The translations under genes were made by a program, and so were the position numbers. A DNA stretch of 51,980 nt. Source: Hyphomicrobiales bacterium (GTDB lineage: Bacteria; Pseudomonadota; Alphaproteobacteria; Rhizobiales; Xanthobacteraceae). The stretch covers positions 1 to 51,980 of the forward strand of contig JACPOA010000102.1 of NCBI GenBank assembly GCA_016185205.1. Direction: 5' to 3'. Within the stretch, counting starts at the first letter, position 1. Each line of letters starts with the position of its first letter. This document shows, one piece after another, positions 1 to 6,846 of this stretch. Under the pieces are notes generated by a model. The model was given only the letters and a program-made list of their open reading frames with translations, did not search any database and was not told where the DNA came from.

Positions 1-1
1 C

Positions 2-109
2 TATCCAAAGGGCGTCAAAGTCTCCGACGCCGAAATGGCGGCCATCAACATCGCGCGCCACGAATTCCATGGCGATTGGAACTACACCATCGCGCCAAAC
101 TCATCGTAA
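2..109 (+). mobile_element. ISAzo13-like transposase, C-terminal fragment
   Basis: A frame already open at the window edge codes for 35 residues and stops with TAA at 107-109. The tail reads KVSDAEMAAINIARHEFHG followed by DWNYTI. From memory, an HGxWNYTI ending after KVSDxxM is characteristic of ISAzo13-type DDE transposases. The catalytic domain lies outside the window. The stop is only 28 bp from the end of the aat-like gene on the other strand, so the right end of the element probably lies at or just inside 110-140. Confidence 0.72.
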
Positions 110-137
110 GATAGAGCGATTGTTCCCTAACGGGCCC

Positions 138-1058
138 TTAGTCGCCGCAGCCTGTTTGTGGCTGCCAATGCGACACGGTGTCAAGATCGGCCTCGACCTG
201 CCAGCGGCCGGTCTTGGCAGGCAGCCGTACCGCTTCGGCGAGACGCGCGAGGAAATCGCGGCGCGGAATTTCGCGGAACCCCATGTTCTGCCACAGCGGC
301 CCGATCAGCTTGCCGTCGTTGTAGCGGAAGCCCCAGTGATCGAGGTGCCAGTTGAGCACGGTCATGCCGATGCGCGAGGCATTCGACTCGAGCGCGAATT
401 GCGACTCGGAGGTAAAGCTGGCGCCGCTCGCCAGTCCGTAGCCGCCGCCGACCAGTTTGCCGGCTTCGTTCCAGACCTCGAAGGAGTGCGCGTGGCCGGC
501 GTCGAACGCCTCGGCATAGACGCGCATGATGCGCGGCGTGATCCAGGTGAGATGCCAGCGGCCTTGCCGGCGGCCGGCGCAACCGGCGATCACGGCTTCG
601 AAATCGCGGTCGAAGGTCACGGTGTAGCGGTCCTGCCGCATCAGGCGGGCCAGATTGTTGGAGATGTGCACATTCTTGAAGAACAGCACGGAGCGTTGCG
701 GCGGCGACCACCATTTCAGCGGCGCGATGTGCGCCCAGGGATAAAGCCCGCGCCGATAGGCGGCGAGCAGAGTCGGCAGCGTGAGGTCGTGCACGATGCC
801 GGCGAGCCCGGGCGGATTTTCCAGCGCGCGTTCGGGATCGGGCAGGGCGTAGTCGGGCGCCAGAAGCTCGTCGAAGCAGAGCCGCCACAGGGCCGGCAGT
901 CCGCCGATGCGTGACGGCATCAGCGACCAGGCGAGACCCAGCGTCCAGCGCTCGGCCATGTCAGCCAGGTTTTCCCGGAACAGCGCGGCGCGGCGGTCGG
1001 CGCCTGCGGATTGGGTCAGGGTCAGATGGTCGGCGTGGAAGGCCAAGGCGAGCCCCAA
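138..1058 (-). CDS. aat: Leucyl/phenylalanyl-tRNA--protein transferase family (Aat-like, divergent)
   Basis: Aat enzymes move Leu or Phe from tRNA to the N-terminus of proteins that begin with Lys or Arg, marking them for ClpS/ClpAP in the cytoplasm. The family frame is visible: YRRGLYPW at 101-108, WWSPPQRSVL at 116-125, WITPRIM at 172-178 and GHAHSFEVW at 188-196. Where standard Aat proteins have a GESMFSR-type motif, this one has FTSESQFALESNASR (215-229). It also has about 60-90 extra N-terminal residues. It therefore belongs to a divergent, longer branch, and the aminoacyl-transferase activity is inferred. The frame starts at TTG (1058), with few better options, so the start is uncertain. 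It is divergent from guaA and ends next to an IS end. Confidence 0.75.
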   Translation of the reverse strand: MGLALAFHADHLTLTQSAGADRRAALFRENLADMAERWTLGLAWSLMPSRIGGLPALWRLCFDELLAPDYALPDPERALENPPGLAGIVHDLTLPTLLAAYRRGLYPWAHIAPLKWWSPPQRSVLFFKNVHISNNLARLMRQDRYTVTFDRDFEAVIAGCAGRRQGRWHLTWITPRIMRVYAEAFDAGHAHSFEVWNEAGKLVGGGYGLASGASFTSESQFALESNASRIGMTVLNWHLDHWGFRYNDGKLIGPLWQNMGFREIPRRDFLARLAEAVRLPAKTGRWQVEADLDTVSHWQPQTGCGD

Positions 1059-1246
1059 ACGTGTGGAAATGGCGAAATTATCTCCCTTTGTCTCTCACAC
1101 CGGGGCTAATGGAGGGTTATCTCAATGTGGCGAAAACTTGAATAGTTGACCGGAGCAGGCCCGCCGCCTTGACCCGAAGCGCGCTCACCCCCACAAAACG
1201 GCCTCGGACGGGGCCGATTCCGGCGTCTTCCGCGGGTCCGTCCCCT

Positions 1247-2794
1247 ATGCATGACAAGGTGCTGATCGTCGATTTCGGCTCCCAGGTCACCCAGCTCATC
1301 GCGCGGCGGGTGCGGGAGGAGCGGGTCTATTGCGAGATCGTGCCCTATCAGAAGGCCGAGGCCGCCTTCCGCGAGATGAAGCCGAAGGCGGTGATCCTGT
1401 CCGGCGGCCCGGCCTCGGTGCTCGACCAGGATGCCCCGCTGGCGCCGAAGGCGATCTATGAGGCCGGCGTGCCGGTGCTCGGCATCTGCTACGGCGAGCA
1501 GACCATGGCGGCCCAGCTCGGCGGCAAGGTCGAAGGCGGCCATCACCGCGAGTTCGGCCGCGCCGAGGTGGAAGTCGTCGCCGACAGCCCGCTGTTCGAA
1601 GACGTCTGGCGCGTGGGCGAGAAATATCCGGTCTGGATGAGCCACGGCGACCGCGTCACCGTGCTACCGCCGGGCTTCAAGGTGCTCGGCCGCGCGCCGA
1701 ACTCGCCGATCGCCATCATCGGCGACGACAAGCGCAAATTCTACGCCACCCAATTCCATCTCGAGGTGATGCACACGCCGCACGGCGCCGCGCTCATCCG
1801 CAATTTCGTGCGCAAGGTCGCGGGGCTCGCCGGCGACTGGACCATGCGCGCCTTCAAGGACGAGGCGATCGAGAAAATCCGCAAACAAGTGGGCAAAGGC
1901 CGCGTGATCTGCGGCCTGTCCGGCGGCGTCGACAGTGCGGTGGCCGCCGTGCTCATTCACGAGGCGATCGGCGAGCAGCTCACTTGCGTGTTCGTCGATC
2001 ACGGGCTGTTGCGGCTGGCCGAGGCCGAGAGGGTCGTGACGATGTTTCGCGACAGCTACAATATTCCGCTGGTGCATGTCGACGACAGCGAGGTGTTCCT
2101 CAAGGCGCTCGATGGGGTTTCGGACCCGGAAGAGAAGCGCAAGACCATCGGCAAATTGTTCATCGACGTGTTCGACGCCGAGGCCAAGAAAATCGGTGGC
2201 GCCGATTTCCTGGCACAGGGCACGCTCTATCCCGACGTGATCGAGAGCGTGTCGTTCACCGGCGGGCCTTCGGTGACCATCAAGTCGCATCACAATGTCG
2301 GCGGCCTGCCCGAGCGCATGAAGATGCAGCTGGTCGAGCCGCTGCGCGAACTGTTCAAGGACGAGGTGCGCGCGCTCGGCCGCGAGCTTGGCCTGCCGGA
2401 GGCCTTTGTCGGCCGCCATCCGTTCCCGGGACCGGGGCTCGCCATCCGCTGTCCGGGCGCCATCACGCGCGAGAAGCTCGACATCCTGCGGCTGGCCGAC
2501 GAGATCTACATCGAGGAAATCCGCCGCACCGGCCAATACGACGACATCTGGCAGGCCTTCGCCGTGCTGCTGCCGGTCAAGACCGTCGGCGTCATGGGCG
2601 ACGGCCGCACCTACGATTTCGTGGTGGGCCTGCGCGCGGTGACCTCGACCGACGGCATGACCGCCGACTTCTATCCGTTCGACATGAAGTTTCTCGGGAT
2701 GGTGGCGACGCGCATCATCAACGAGGTCAAGGGCGTCAACCGCGTGGTGTACGACGTGACCTCAAAGCCGCCGGGGACGATCGAGTGGGAGTGA
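1247..2794 (+). CDS. guaA: GMP synthase (glutamine-hydrolysing)
   Basis: Converts XMP, ATP and glutamine to GMP, the last step of guanine nucleotide synthesis in the cytoplasm. From ATG 1247 it is 515 aa. The class I amidotransferase domain has its nucleophile in GICYGEQTM (Cys81) with His171/Glu173 in [12 protein letters not shown]. The PP-loop SGGVDS lies at 225-230, followed by the C-terminal dimerisation domain ending in [11 protein letters not shown]. The frame is open back to a TTG at 1169, and relatives often carry a 15-25 residue N-terminal extension, so that start is possible. Neither start has a strong Shine-Dalgarno. The last 85 bp are duplicated at 3994-4078 behind the next gene, which begins 1 nt after this stop. 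Confidence 0.97.
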   Translation: MHDKVLIVDFGSQVTQLIARRVREERVYCEIVPYQKAEAAFREMKPKAVILSGGPASVLDQDAPLAPKAIYEAGVPVLGICYGEQTMAAQLGGKVEGGHHREFGRAEVEVVADSPLFEDVWRVGEKYPVWMSHGDRVTVLPPGFKVLGRAPNSPIAIIGDDKRKFYATQFHLEVMHTPHGAALIRNFVRKVAGLAGDWTMRAFKDEAIEKIRKQVGKGRVICGLSGGVDSAVAAVLIHEAIGEQLTCVFVDHGLLRLAEAERVVTMFRDSYNIPLVHVDDSEVFLKALDGVSDPEEKRKTIGKLFIDVFDAEAKKIGGADFLAQGTLYPDVIESVSFTGGPSVTIKSHHNVGGLPERMKMQLVEPLRELFKDEVRALGRELGLPEAFVGRHPFPGPGLAIRCPGAITREKLDILRLADEIYIEEIRRTGQYDDIWQAFAVLLPVKTVGVMGDGRTYDFVVGLRAVTSTDGMTADFYPFDMKFLGMVATRIINEVKGVNRVVYDVTSKPPGTIEWE

Positions 2795-2795
2795 T

Positions 2796-3854
2796 ATGTC
2801 TACGGCTCCTGATTTTGACGTCAGTATTCTGAAGCCGCTTTGGACGCGCCGCGAAGATGGACGATGGGCCGTCCACGGCGCCAAAGGCATTAAACTTGCC
2901 CCTAGAGCTGGTCACGAACCAGACTATTTTCAGTTTGAAAGCGACGTTGAACTTCTATCGAATTCGCCACCAACAAATATCGGGGACTTCCTTTCTTCTT
3001 TTGGTTCGACAAATTTCTTACTGAAACAAAGTATCCTTCCTGTCGTGGTGTGGGAGCAAGGCGCTCCGAGCATTCGCTGTATTGGTACAGCGTTTGTAGT
3101 CAGTTGCACTGGTTATGTAATCACAGCATGCCATGTGCTTACTGATCCGCGAGAACGGGGCTATGGAAAGGGCACGTTGCGGGATACAACCGTCGATAAA
3201 ATTGAAATGCATGACGGTTTTCTTATGGGTGTCCTTATGCCGCTTGCGCCGGGGTCCGGTGTGAAAGGATTCAGAGTTCTGCAGTTCGAACAAGGATGGT
3301 ACTGGGGTAATTGGGCAGAGAGTCCGCTCATTCACGAGAAGGAAAAATTTGAAGGTGTGACAGACGTGGCGGTTTGTAAGCTGCGACAAAATCAGGATGG
3401 ATCTGCCCATCAGCCGCTGAATCTTTCACTCCACCCTTTCGTTAAAGGCGAAAAAGCCTACGCAATCGGCTATGCGGAAATGGAGGATATCCAGGTCGAG
3501 TACGATAACGGTCAACCAAAAATCGTAGACTTTAAATGGGACCTCTACGTTTCTGTTGGGGAAGTTGTCGAAGTCTTTCCACAAAATCACCTTTCAAAGG
3601 CCATTCCTGCTCCCGGACCAAGTTTTGATTTTCGTGCTCGAATTCCCGGTAAAATGAGCGGCGCGCCGATCTTCGGGGCTCAGGGCGCCGTCGTTCGAGG
3701 AGTTGTAAGCCGCAGTTTTTCGGGCGAAAAGCATGCGTTTGGGAGCATGATTGGCCCTGCACTTACCCTTCCGCTTAGTGATGGAAGCTCACTTAAATCG
3801 AAAATGAATTCAGGGAACGAAGGCATGGCGGTAGTTATGGGTCAGGGATTGTAA
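2796..3854 (+). CDS. Trypsin-like serine peptidase (cargo gene behind guaA)
   Basis: A 352-aa protein with no signal peptide. The middle and C-terminal parts fit a chymotrypsin/HtrA-like fold: GTAFVVSCTGYVITACHV with His113 as general base, TDVAVCKL with Asp190, and GKMSGAPIFG (285-294) with Ser288 as nucleophile. The usual GxSGGP has become MSGAP, which keeps Ser-Gly but replaces the next Gly with Ala. There is no PDZ domain, and about 85 N-terminal residues are unassigned. The start is 1 nt after the guaA stop (TGATATG) and its Shine-Dalgarno GGGAG lies in the last guaA codons, so the gene appears translationally coupled to guaA. Codon use is clearly AT-richer than guaA. The substrate is unknown. 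Stand-alone trypsin-like proteins of this type often sit in accessory loci, but no partner is visible here. Confidence 0.75.
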   Translation: MSTAPDFDVSILKPLWTRREDGRWAVHGAKGIKLAPRAGHEPDYFQFESDVELLSNSPPTNIGDFLSSFGSTNFLLKQSILPVVVWEQGAPSIRCIGTAFVVSCTGYVITACHVLTDPRERGYGKGTLRDTTVDKIEMHDGFLMGVLMPLAPGSGVKGFRVLQFEQGWYWGNWAESPLIHEKEKFEGVTDVAVCKLRQNQDGSAHQPLNLSLHPFVKGEKAYAIGYAEMEDIQVEYDNGQPKIVDFKWDLYVSVGEVVEVFPQNHLSKAIPAPGPSFDFRARIPGKMSGAPIFGAQGAVVRGVVSRSFSGEKHAFGSMIGPALTLPLSDGSSLKSKMNSGNEGMAVVMGQGL

Positions 3855-3873
3855 GCTTCATCATTGCATCCAA

Positions 3874-3991
3874 ATGCCCATCACCATCTACGGCATCAAG
3901 AACTGCGACACCATGAAGAAGGCGCGCGCTTGGCTGGACAAGCAGGGCGTCGATTATGCCTTCCACGATTACAAAACCGCCGGCATCGAAC
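3874..3991 (+). pseudogene. 5' fragment of an ArsC/Spx-like reductase gene (diverged copy)
   Basis: From ATG 3874 the sequence codes for [20 protein letters not shown] and continues to about codon 39 of the family, where it is cut. It matches the start of the intact gene at 5956 with roughly ten base differences in about 113 bp, including amino-acid changes (VDYAF against VAYDF, TAGIER against TKGIER). It is therefore a diverged orthologue rather than a fresh local duplication. After GIER it runs directly into the guaA tail in a different frame and stops at 4036-4038, giving a 54-aa hybrid frame that is unlikely to be functional. Confidence 0.85.
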
Positions 3992-3993
3992 GT

Positions 3994-4078
3994 GCGCATC
4001 ATCAACGAGGTCAAGGGCGTCAACCGCGTCGTGTATGATGTGACCTCAAAGCCGCCGGGGACGATTGAGTGGGAGTGA
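3994..4078 (+). pseudogene. Displaced 3' end of guaA
   Basis: Repeats guaA 2710-2794, including the stop, with four differences in 85 bp: GTG/GTC, TAC/TAT, GAC/GAT and ATC/ATT. All four are third-position synonymous changes, so both copies evolved as coding sequence. The sequences before and after the repeat are unrelated. It is fused upstream to the truncated ArsC-like gene, with only a few shared bases (CGCG) at the join. Confidence 0.92.
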
Positions 4079-4146
4079 CGGGTATCCCGGCTTGGCTTTG
4101 GTGCGGGTCTTAGGTGAGCTGCCGTTCTCTGCCCGCAGATCGAACG

Positions 4147-4758
4147 TCAGCGCCCCGGTCGCCGGAACGTCTTGCGCGCGCGCTCAACTTTGGCTCGGAT
4201 CACGCAATCCACAACGTGATCGTTGATCAGCCCCATGGCCTGCATGAAGGCATACACCGTGGTCGGTCCGACGAATTTCCAGCCTTGTTTCTTGAGGGCC
4301 TTCGACAAGGCAAGCGATGCCGTGGAGGTCGATGCGGTCTGCGGTTTTGCGAGCTGCTTCGCGTCGGGTTCGTAACGCCAGACGAAGGCGGCGAGCGAAC
4401 CTTCTTGCTTGACGAGTTCTTGCGCCCGTCGTGCATTGTTGATGACCGCTTCGATCTTGCCGCGATGGCGGACGATGCCGTCATCCTTGAGCAGACGATT
4501 GACGTCGCGCTGGGTGAAGCGCGCTATTCTGTCGAAATCGAAATCATGAAACGCTGCGCGGAAGTTGTCGCGCTTGGCGAGAATGGTGCGCCAGCTCAGT
4601 CCGGATTGAAAACCCTCCAGACTCAATTTCTCGAACAAGCGACGATCATTACTGACCGGGAAGCCCCATTCGGTATCGTGATAGCCAAGAAACTCCGGGG
4701 CGGCGCCGCACCAGCGGCAGCGCGACTTGCCGTCCGGCCCCAATATCGTTGTCCTCAT
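4147..4758 (-). CDS. tag: DNA-3-methyladenine glycosylase I
   Basis: A base-excision repair enzyme that removes 3-methyladenine from alkylated DNA. The 203-aa product starts MRTTILGPDGKSRCRWCG and has the family signatures YHDTEWGFPV, FEKLSLEGFQSGLSWRTIL, HRGKIEAVINNARRAQEL and FVGPTTVYAFMQAMGLINDH. The zinc-site cysteines and histidines (Cys14 and Cys17 near the N-terminus, a His and a Cys in NDHVVDC near the C-terminus) are present. Length is as expected. It lies 42 bp downstream of the yciI-like gene on the same strand and may be the last gene of the tetR-yciI-tag group. The 68 bp to the displaced guaA tail hold nothing recognisable. Confidence 0.95.
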   Translation of the reverse strand: MRTTILGPDGKSRCRWCGAAPEFLGYHDTEWGFPVSNDRRLFEKLSLEGFQSGLSWRTILAKRDNFRAAFHDFDFDRIARFTQRDVNRLLKDDGIVRHRGKIEAVINNARRAQELVKQEGSLAAFVWRYEPDAKQLAKPQTASTSTASLALSKALKKQGWKFVGPTTVYAFMQAMGLINDHVVDCVIRAKVERARKTFRRPGR

Positions 4759-4800
4759 GTGTCTAAGATCCTTGCGCCGAGAAGATAGGGCGGATGTTAT

Positions 4801-5088
4801 TCAAGCGAGCAGAAACTCTAGCCGTTGATCGGTCCGCGATAGCGCGATCTCAAGAATTTCCGCGCTGACAACATTTTCCGCGACAAACGGATCGTCGTTC
4901 ACCCTGCTTTGAAGGGCCGGCAGCGACGTATTATGCGCCACAATACCACCACCCAAGTTCGGCTGAAGATTGCCGACCAACAAAAACACGCCGTCATCAA
5001 AACCGCGTTTGATCCATGCCTTGTGGCCTTCCATGAATTGGCCGGCATTGCTTTTGTTGTCGGAGAATTTAAGCGTTACGATAAACAT
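4801..5088 (-). CDS. YciI-like (YCII domain) protein
   Basis: A 95-aa single-domain protein starting MFIVTLKFSDNKSNAGQFM, with HKAWIKRGFDDGVFLLVGN and DPFVAENVVSAEILEI. This is the ferredoxin-like pattern of the YCII family: a His near the start of helix 1 (H23), and an acidic DPF motif. Family members are small cytoplasmic proteins, probably enzymes, of mostly unknown substrate. The start is fixed by a strong Shine-Dalgarno AGGAGAGG just upstream of ATG 5088, although the frame stays open further upstream. It follows the TetR gene by 26 bp and is probably co-transcribed with it, so it is the likeliest regulated target. Confidence 0.85.
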   Translation of the reverse strand: MFIVTLKFSDNKSNAGQFMEGHKAWIKRGFDDGVFLLVGNLQPNLGGGIVAHNTSLPALQSRVNDDPFVAENVVSAEILEIALSRTDQRLEFLLA

Positions 5089-5114
5089 CCGATGTCCTCT
5101 CCTATAAATATGCC

Positions 5115-5735
5115 TTAACGCCGCGCGGCCTTGTCCACGCCGCGTCCGCCGGATGCATTGAGCGCCGCGCCTTCGGTGTACGAATCCAGCCACTCACACA
5201 TCTGCTGCACTTCTTGCTTGATGAACTTCTCATCGTGAAACGCGCTTGCCAGTGTGGCGACGCCCTGGCTGCGGGCGAGCAGATGCATCGCCAGCGCGTC
5301 GGCGTCCGCTTTGCGGCCGAGCAGCGTGAATTGCCTGCGCAGCCAGGTCCGAAACAGCGTAAAGAGCTTGTTGGCCTCGGCTTGCGAGGCATGAGTCAGC
5401 TTCGTAAGCTCGGTGCACAGCGTGCCGACCGGGCAGCCGTAACGTTTAATGTCGGCCCGGTTCGCGATCAGAATATGGATAAAGCTCCGGATGCGATCGG
5501 CAGGTTGTTTCCCTTCGATTTCCCACTGCTCCAGCATCTTCCGGGTGCTGGCTAGACGCACATTGATCACGGCATCCAGAATTTCATCCTTGGATTTGAA
5601 GTGATAGTAAAAATTGCCACGCGAAATCTGGACGGCGTCCGCGATGTCCGAAAACGAGGTGTGTTCGTAGCCGTGCCGATAGAATAGCTGATCGGCAGCT
5701 TCGATAATGTGATTGCGGGTTGTCTGATCGCTCAT
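5115..5735 (-). CDS. TetR/AcrR-family transcriptional regulator
   Basis: A 206-aa regulator. The N-terminal helix-turn-helix is textbook: NHIIEAADQLFYRHGYEHTS, then FSDIADAVQISRGNFYYHF (residues 28-46) and KSKDEIL. The C-terminal ligand-binding half is variable (IANRADIKRYGCPVGTLCTE onwards), close to the YxxGCPxG pattern of TetR proteins that sense electrophiles or alkylated compounds. The conserved Cys in GCPVG could be a redox sensor, but that is inference. A perfect 16-bp inverted repeat lies 40-81 bp upstream of the start and is the probable operator. It heads a likely operon with the YciI-like gene and tag. Confidence 0.93.
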   Translation of the reverse strand: MSDQTTRNHIIEAADQLFYRHGYEHTSFSDIADAVQISRGNFYYHFKSKDEILDAVINVRLASTRKMLEQWEIEGKQPADRIRSFIHILIANRADIKRYGCPVGTLCTELTKLTHASQAEANKLFTLFRTWLRRQFTLLGRKADADALAMHLLARSQGVATLASAFHDEKFIKQEVQQMCEWLDSYTEGAALNASGGRGVDKAARR

Positions 5736-5774
5736 GAGATAAACTCACCCACCGGCAGTCTGGCGTGGACGGAG

Positions 5775-5816
5775 TCGGACGGTCGTCCTAATGGCACAAG
5801 TAGGACGACCGTCCGA
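5775..5816. promoter_or_regulatory. Probable TetR operator: perfect 16-bp inverted repeat
   Basis: TCGGACGGTCGTCCTA (5775-5790) and TAGGACGACCGTCCGA (5801-5816) are exact reverse complements separated by 10 bp. Each arm is itself nearly palindromic (GGACG-GT-CGTCC), so the site may hold two operator units bound by two dimers. It sits 40 bp upstream of the tetR start, where binding would repress tetR, and 140 bp upstream of the ArsC-like gene on the other strand. Confidence 0.8.
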
Positions 5817-5955
5817 ATCTGTCAAGGACCAACCGGGATGCAAAATGCGGCACGGCGGATTCACAGGTTAGGTAGAAAACGGTCAAAAGCGCGGCATCCG
5901 GCCTTGCCGCGCGGCGCCTCCGGGCCGATGAATCGCATGAAAATGGCGGGATCGA

Positions 5956-6321
5956 ATGGGCAATTCCATCACCATCTACGGCATCAAGAACTGCGACACC
6001 ATGAAGAAGGCGCGCGCCTGGCTCGACAAGCAGGGCGTCGCCTATGATTTCCACGATTACAAAACCAAGGGCATCGAGCGCGAGAAGCTGGAGCGCTGGG
6101 CCAAGGAAGCCGGTTGGGAAACGCTGCTCAACCGCGCCGGCACGACCTTCAAGAAATTGCCCGACAAGGACAAAGACGGCGTCACCGAGAAAAAGGCCAT
6201 CGCGCTGATGCTGGCGCAGCCGTCGATGATCAAGCGCCCGGTGCTCGAGCTTGGTGGGGGCAGGCTGTTGGTGGGCTTCAAGCCGGAGCAATACAGTGAG
6301 GCCGTTGTCGTGCAGGCGTGA
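5956..6321 (+). CDS. ArsC/Spx-family thioredoxin-fold protein (YffB type)
   Basis: A 121-aa protein with the ArsC-like fold. Cys13 is in [17 protein letters not shown] and the conserved Arg is in MIKRPV. YffB-type proteins keep a single N-terminal cysteine and are not proven arsenate reductases. They are thought to act as glutathione- or thiol-dependent reductases. The product is complete, unlike the 5' fragment at 3874. It is read away from tetR and is followed closely by hicA, whose likely start lies 8 bp past this stop. A second possible hicA start (GTG 6318) overlaps the end of this gene by 4 bp. Confidence 0.9.
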   Translation: MGNSITIYGIKNCDTMKKARAWLDKQGVAYDFHDYKTKGIEREKLERWAKEAGWETLLNRAGTTFKKLPDKDKDGVTEKKAIALMLAQPSMIKRPVLELGGGRLLVGFKPEQYSEAVVVQA

Positions 6322-6329
6322 GGCTGCCA

Positions 6330-6587
6330 ATGGCCAGCGACAAAAAGACCTTTGACGCGGTCCTTAGTGGCCGTGGAACCATAGCTTTCCGCGACTTTGA
6401 ACATTTGCTCTTGGCGCTTGGGTTCAACCTGGCGCGTACGAAAGGCAGCCATCATATGTACGTGCATCCGGCGGCCGGCAGGCCTTTTCCCGTCCAGCCG
6501 GAAGGAAAGGACGCAAAGCAGTACCAAGTCCGCCAGCTTCGGACTATAATAGATAAACATAGGCTCACACTCGACTCGAACGCATGA
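6330..6587 (+). CDS. hicA: HicA-type toxin (mRNA interferase)
   Basis: An 85-aa protein from ATG 6330, preceded by GAGG at a good distance. An upstream in-frame GTG (6318) is less likely. HicA toxins have a small dsRBD-like fold with a catalytic histidine and cleave mRNA. The signature is GFNLARTKGSHHMYVHP followed by GRPFPVQP, and the end (QLRTIIDKHRLT) matches the family's last helix. The N-terminal 20 residues are longer than in the shortest HicA proteins. The stop overlaps the hicB start (ATGA), the usual toxin-antitoxin coupling. Confidence 0.85.
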   Translation: MASDKKTFDAVLSGRGTIAFRDFEHLLLALGFNLARTKGSHHMYVHPAAGRPFPVQPEGKDAKQYQVRQLRTIIDKHRLTLDSNA

Positions 6588-6802
6588 ACAATTACGCCAT
6601 TGTCGTCTACTGGTCGGATGAGGACTCCGTCTGGATTGCGGAGGCCCCGGACCTTGAACCTTGTGCCGCGCATGGCGACACGCGCGAGGCCGCCGTCGCA
6701 GAGTTGCGGGTGGCCATGGAGGCGTGGCTCGAGGTCGCCCGCGAAAATGGTATGCCGATCCCTGAGGCGCGCTACCGGCCGGCGACCGTCGCGGCTGAAT
6801 AA
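6584..6802 (+). CDS. hicB: HicB-type antitoxin
   Basis: A 72-aa partner of hicA. The N-terminal partial RNase H-like fold is typical of HicB: YAIVVYWSDEDSVWIAEAPD, then CAAHGDTREAAVAELRVAME and a final helix. There is no clear C-terminal helix-turn-helix or ribbon-helix-helix after VARENGMPIPEARY, so this is a short form that may neutralise the toxin without strong DNA binding of its own. It starts inside the hicA stop (4-bp overlap). Confidence 0.85.
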   Translation: MNNYAIVVYWSDEDSVWIAEAPDLEPCAAHGDTREAAVAELRVAMEAWLEVARENGMPIPEARYRPATVAAE

Positions 6803-6846
6803 CCGCGGCAACCCCGCCCCTTGATCCGGCCCGCTTTCCCTGCCAC

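Noticed and set aside
3874-4038. 54-aa frame made of the ArsC-like start and out-of-frame guaA tail
   Set aside because: It has only the first third of the fold followed by frame-shifted sequence. Treated as a fragment.
2710-4078. Site-specific island at guaA, using the 3' end as attachment site
   Set aside because: guaA is a known integration site, but there is no integrase, the repeats differ at four synonymous sites spread over 85 bp, and a second truncated gene is fused to the distal copy. pepA shows the same layout without a near-perfect repeat, so a recombinase does not explain the set.
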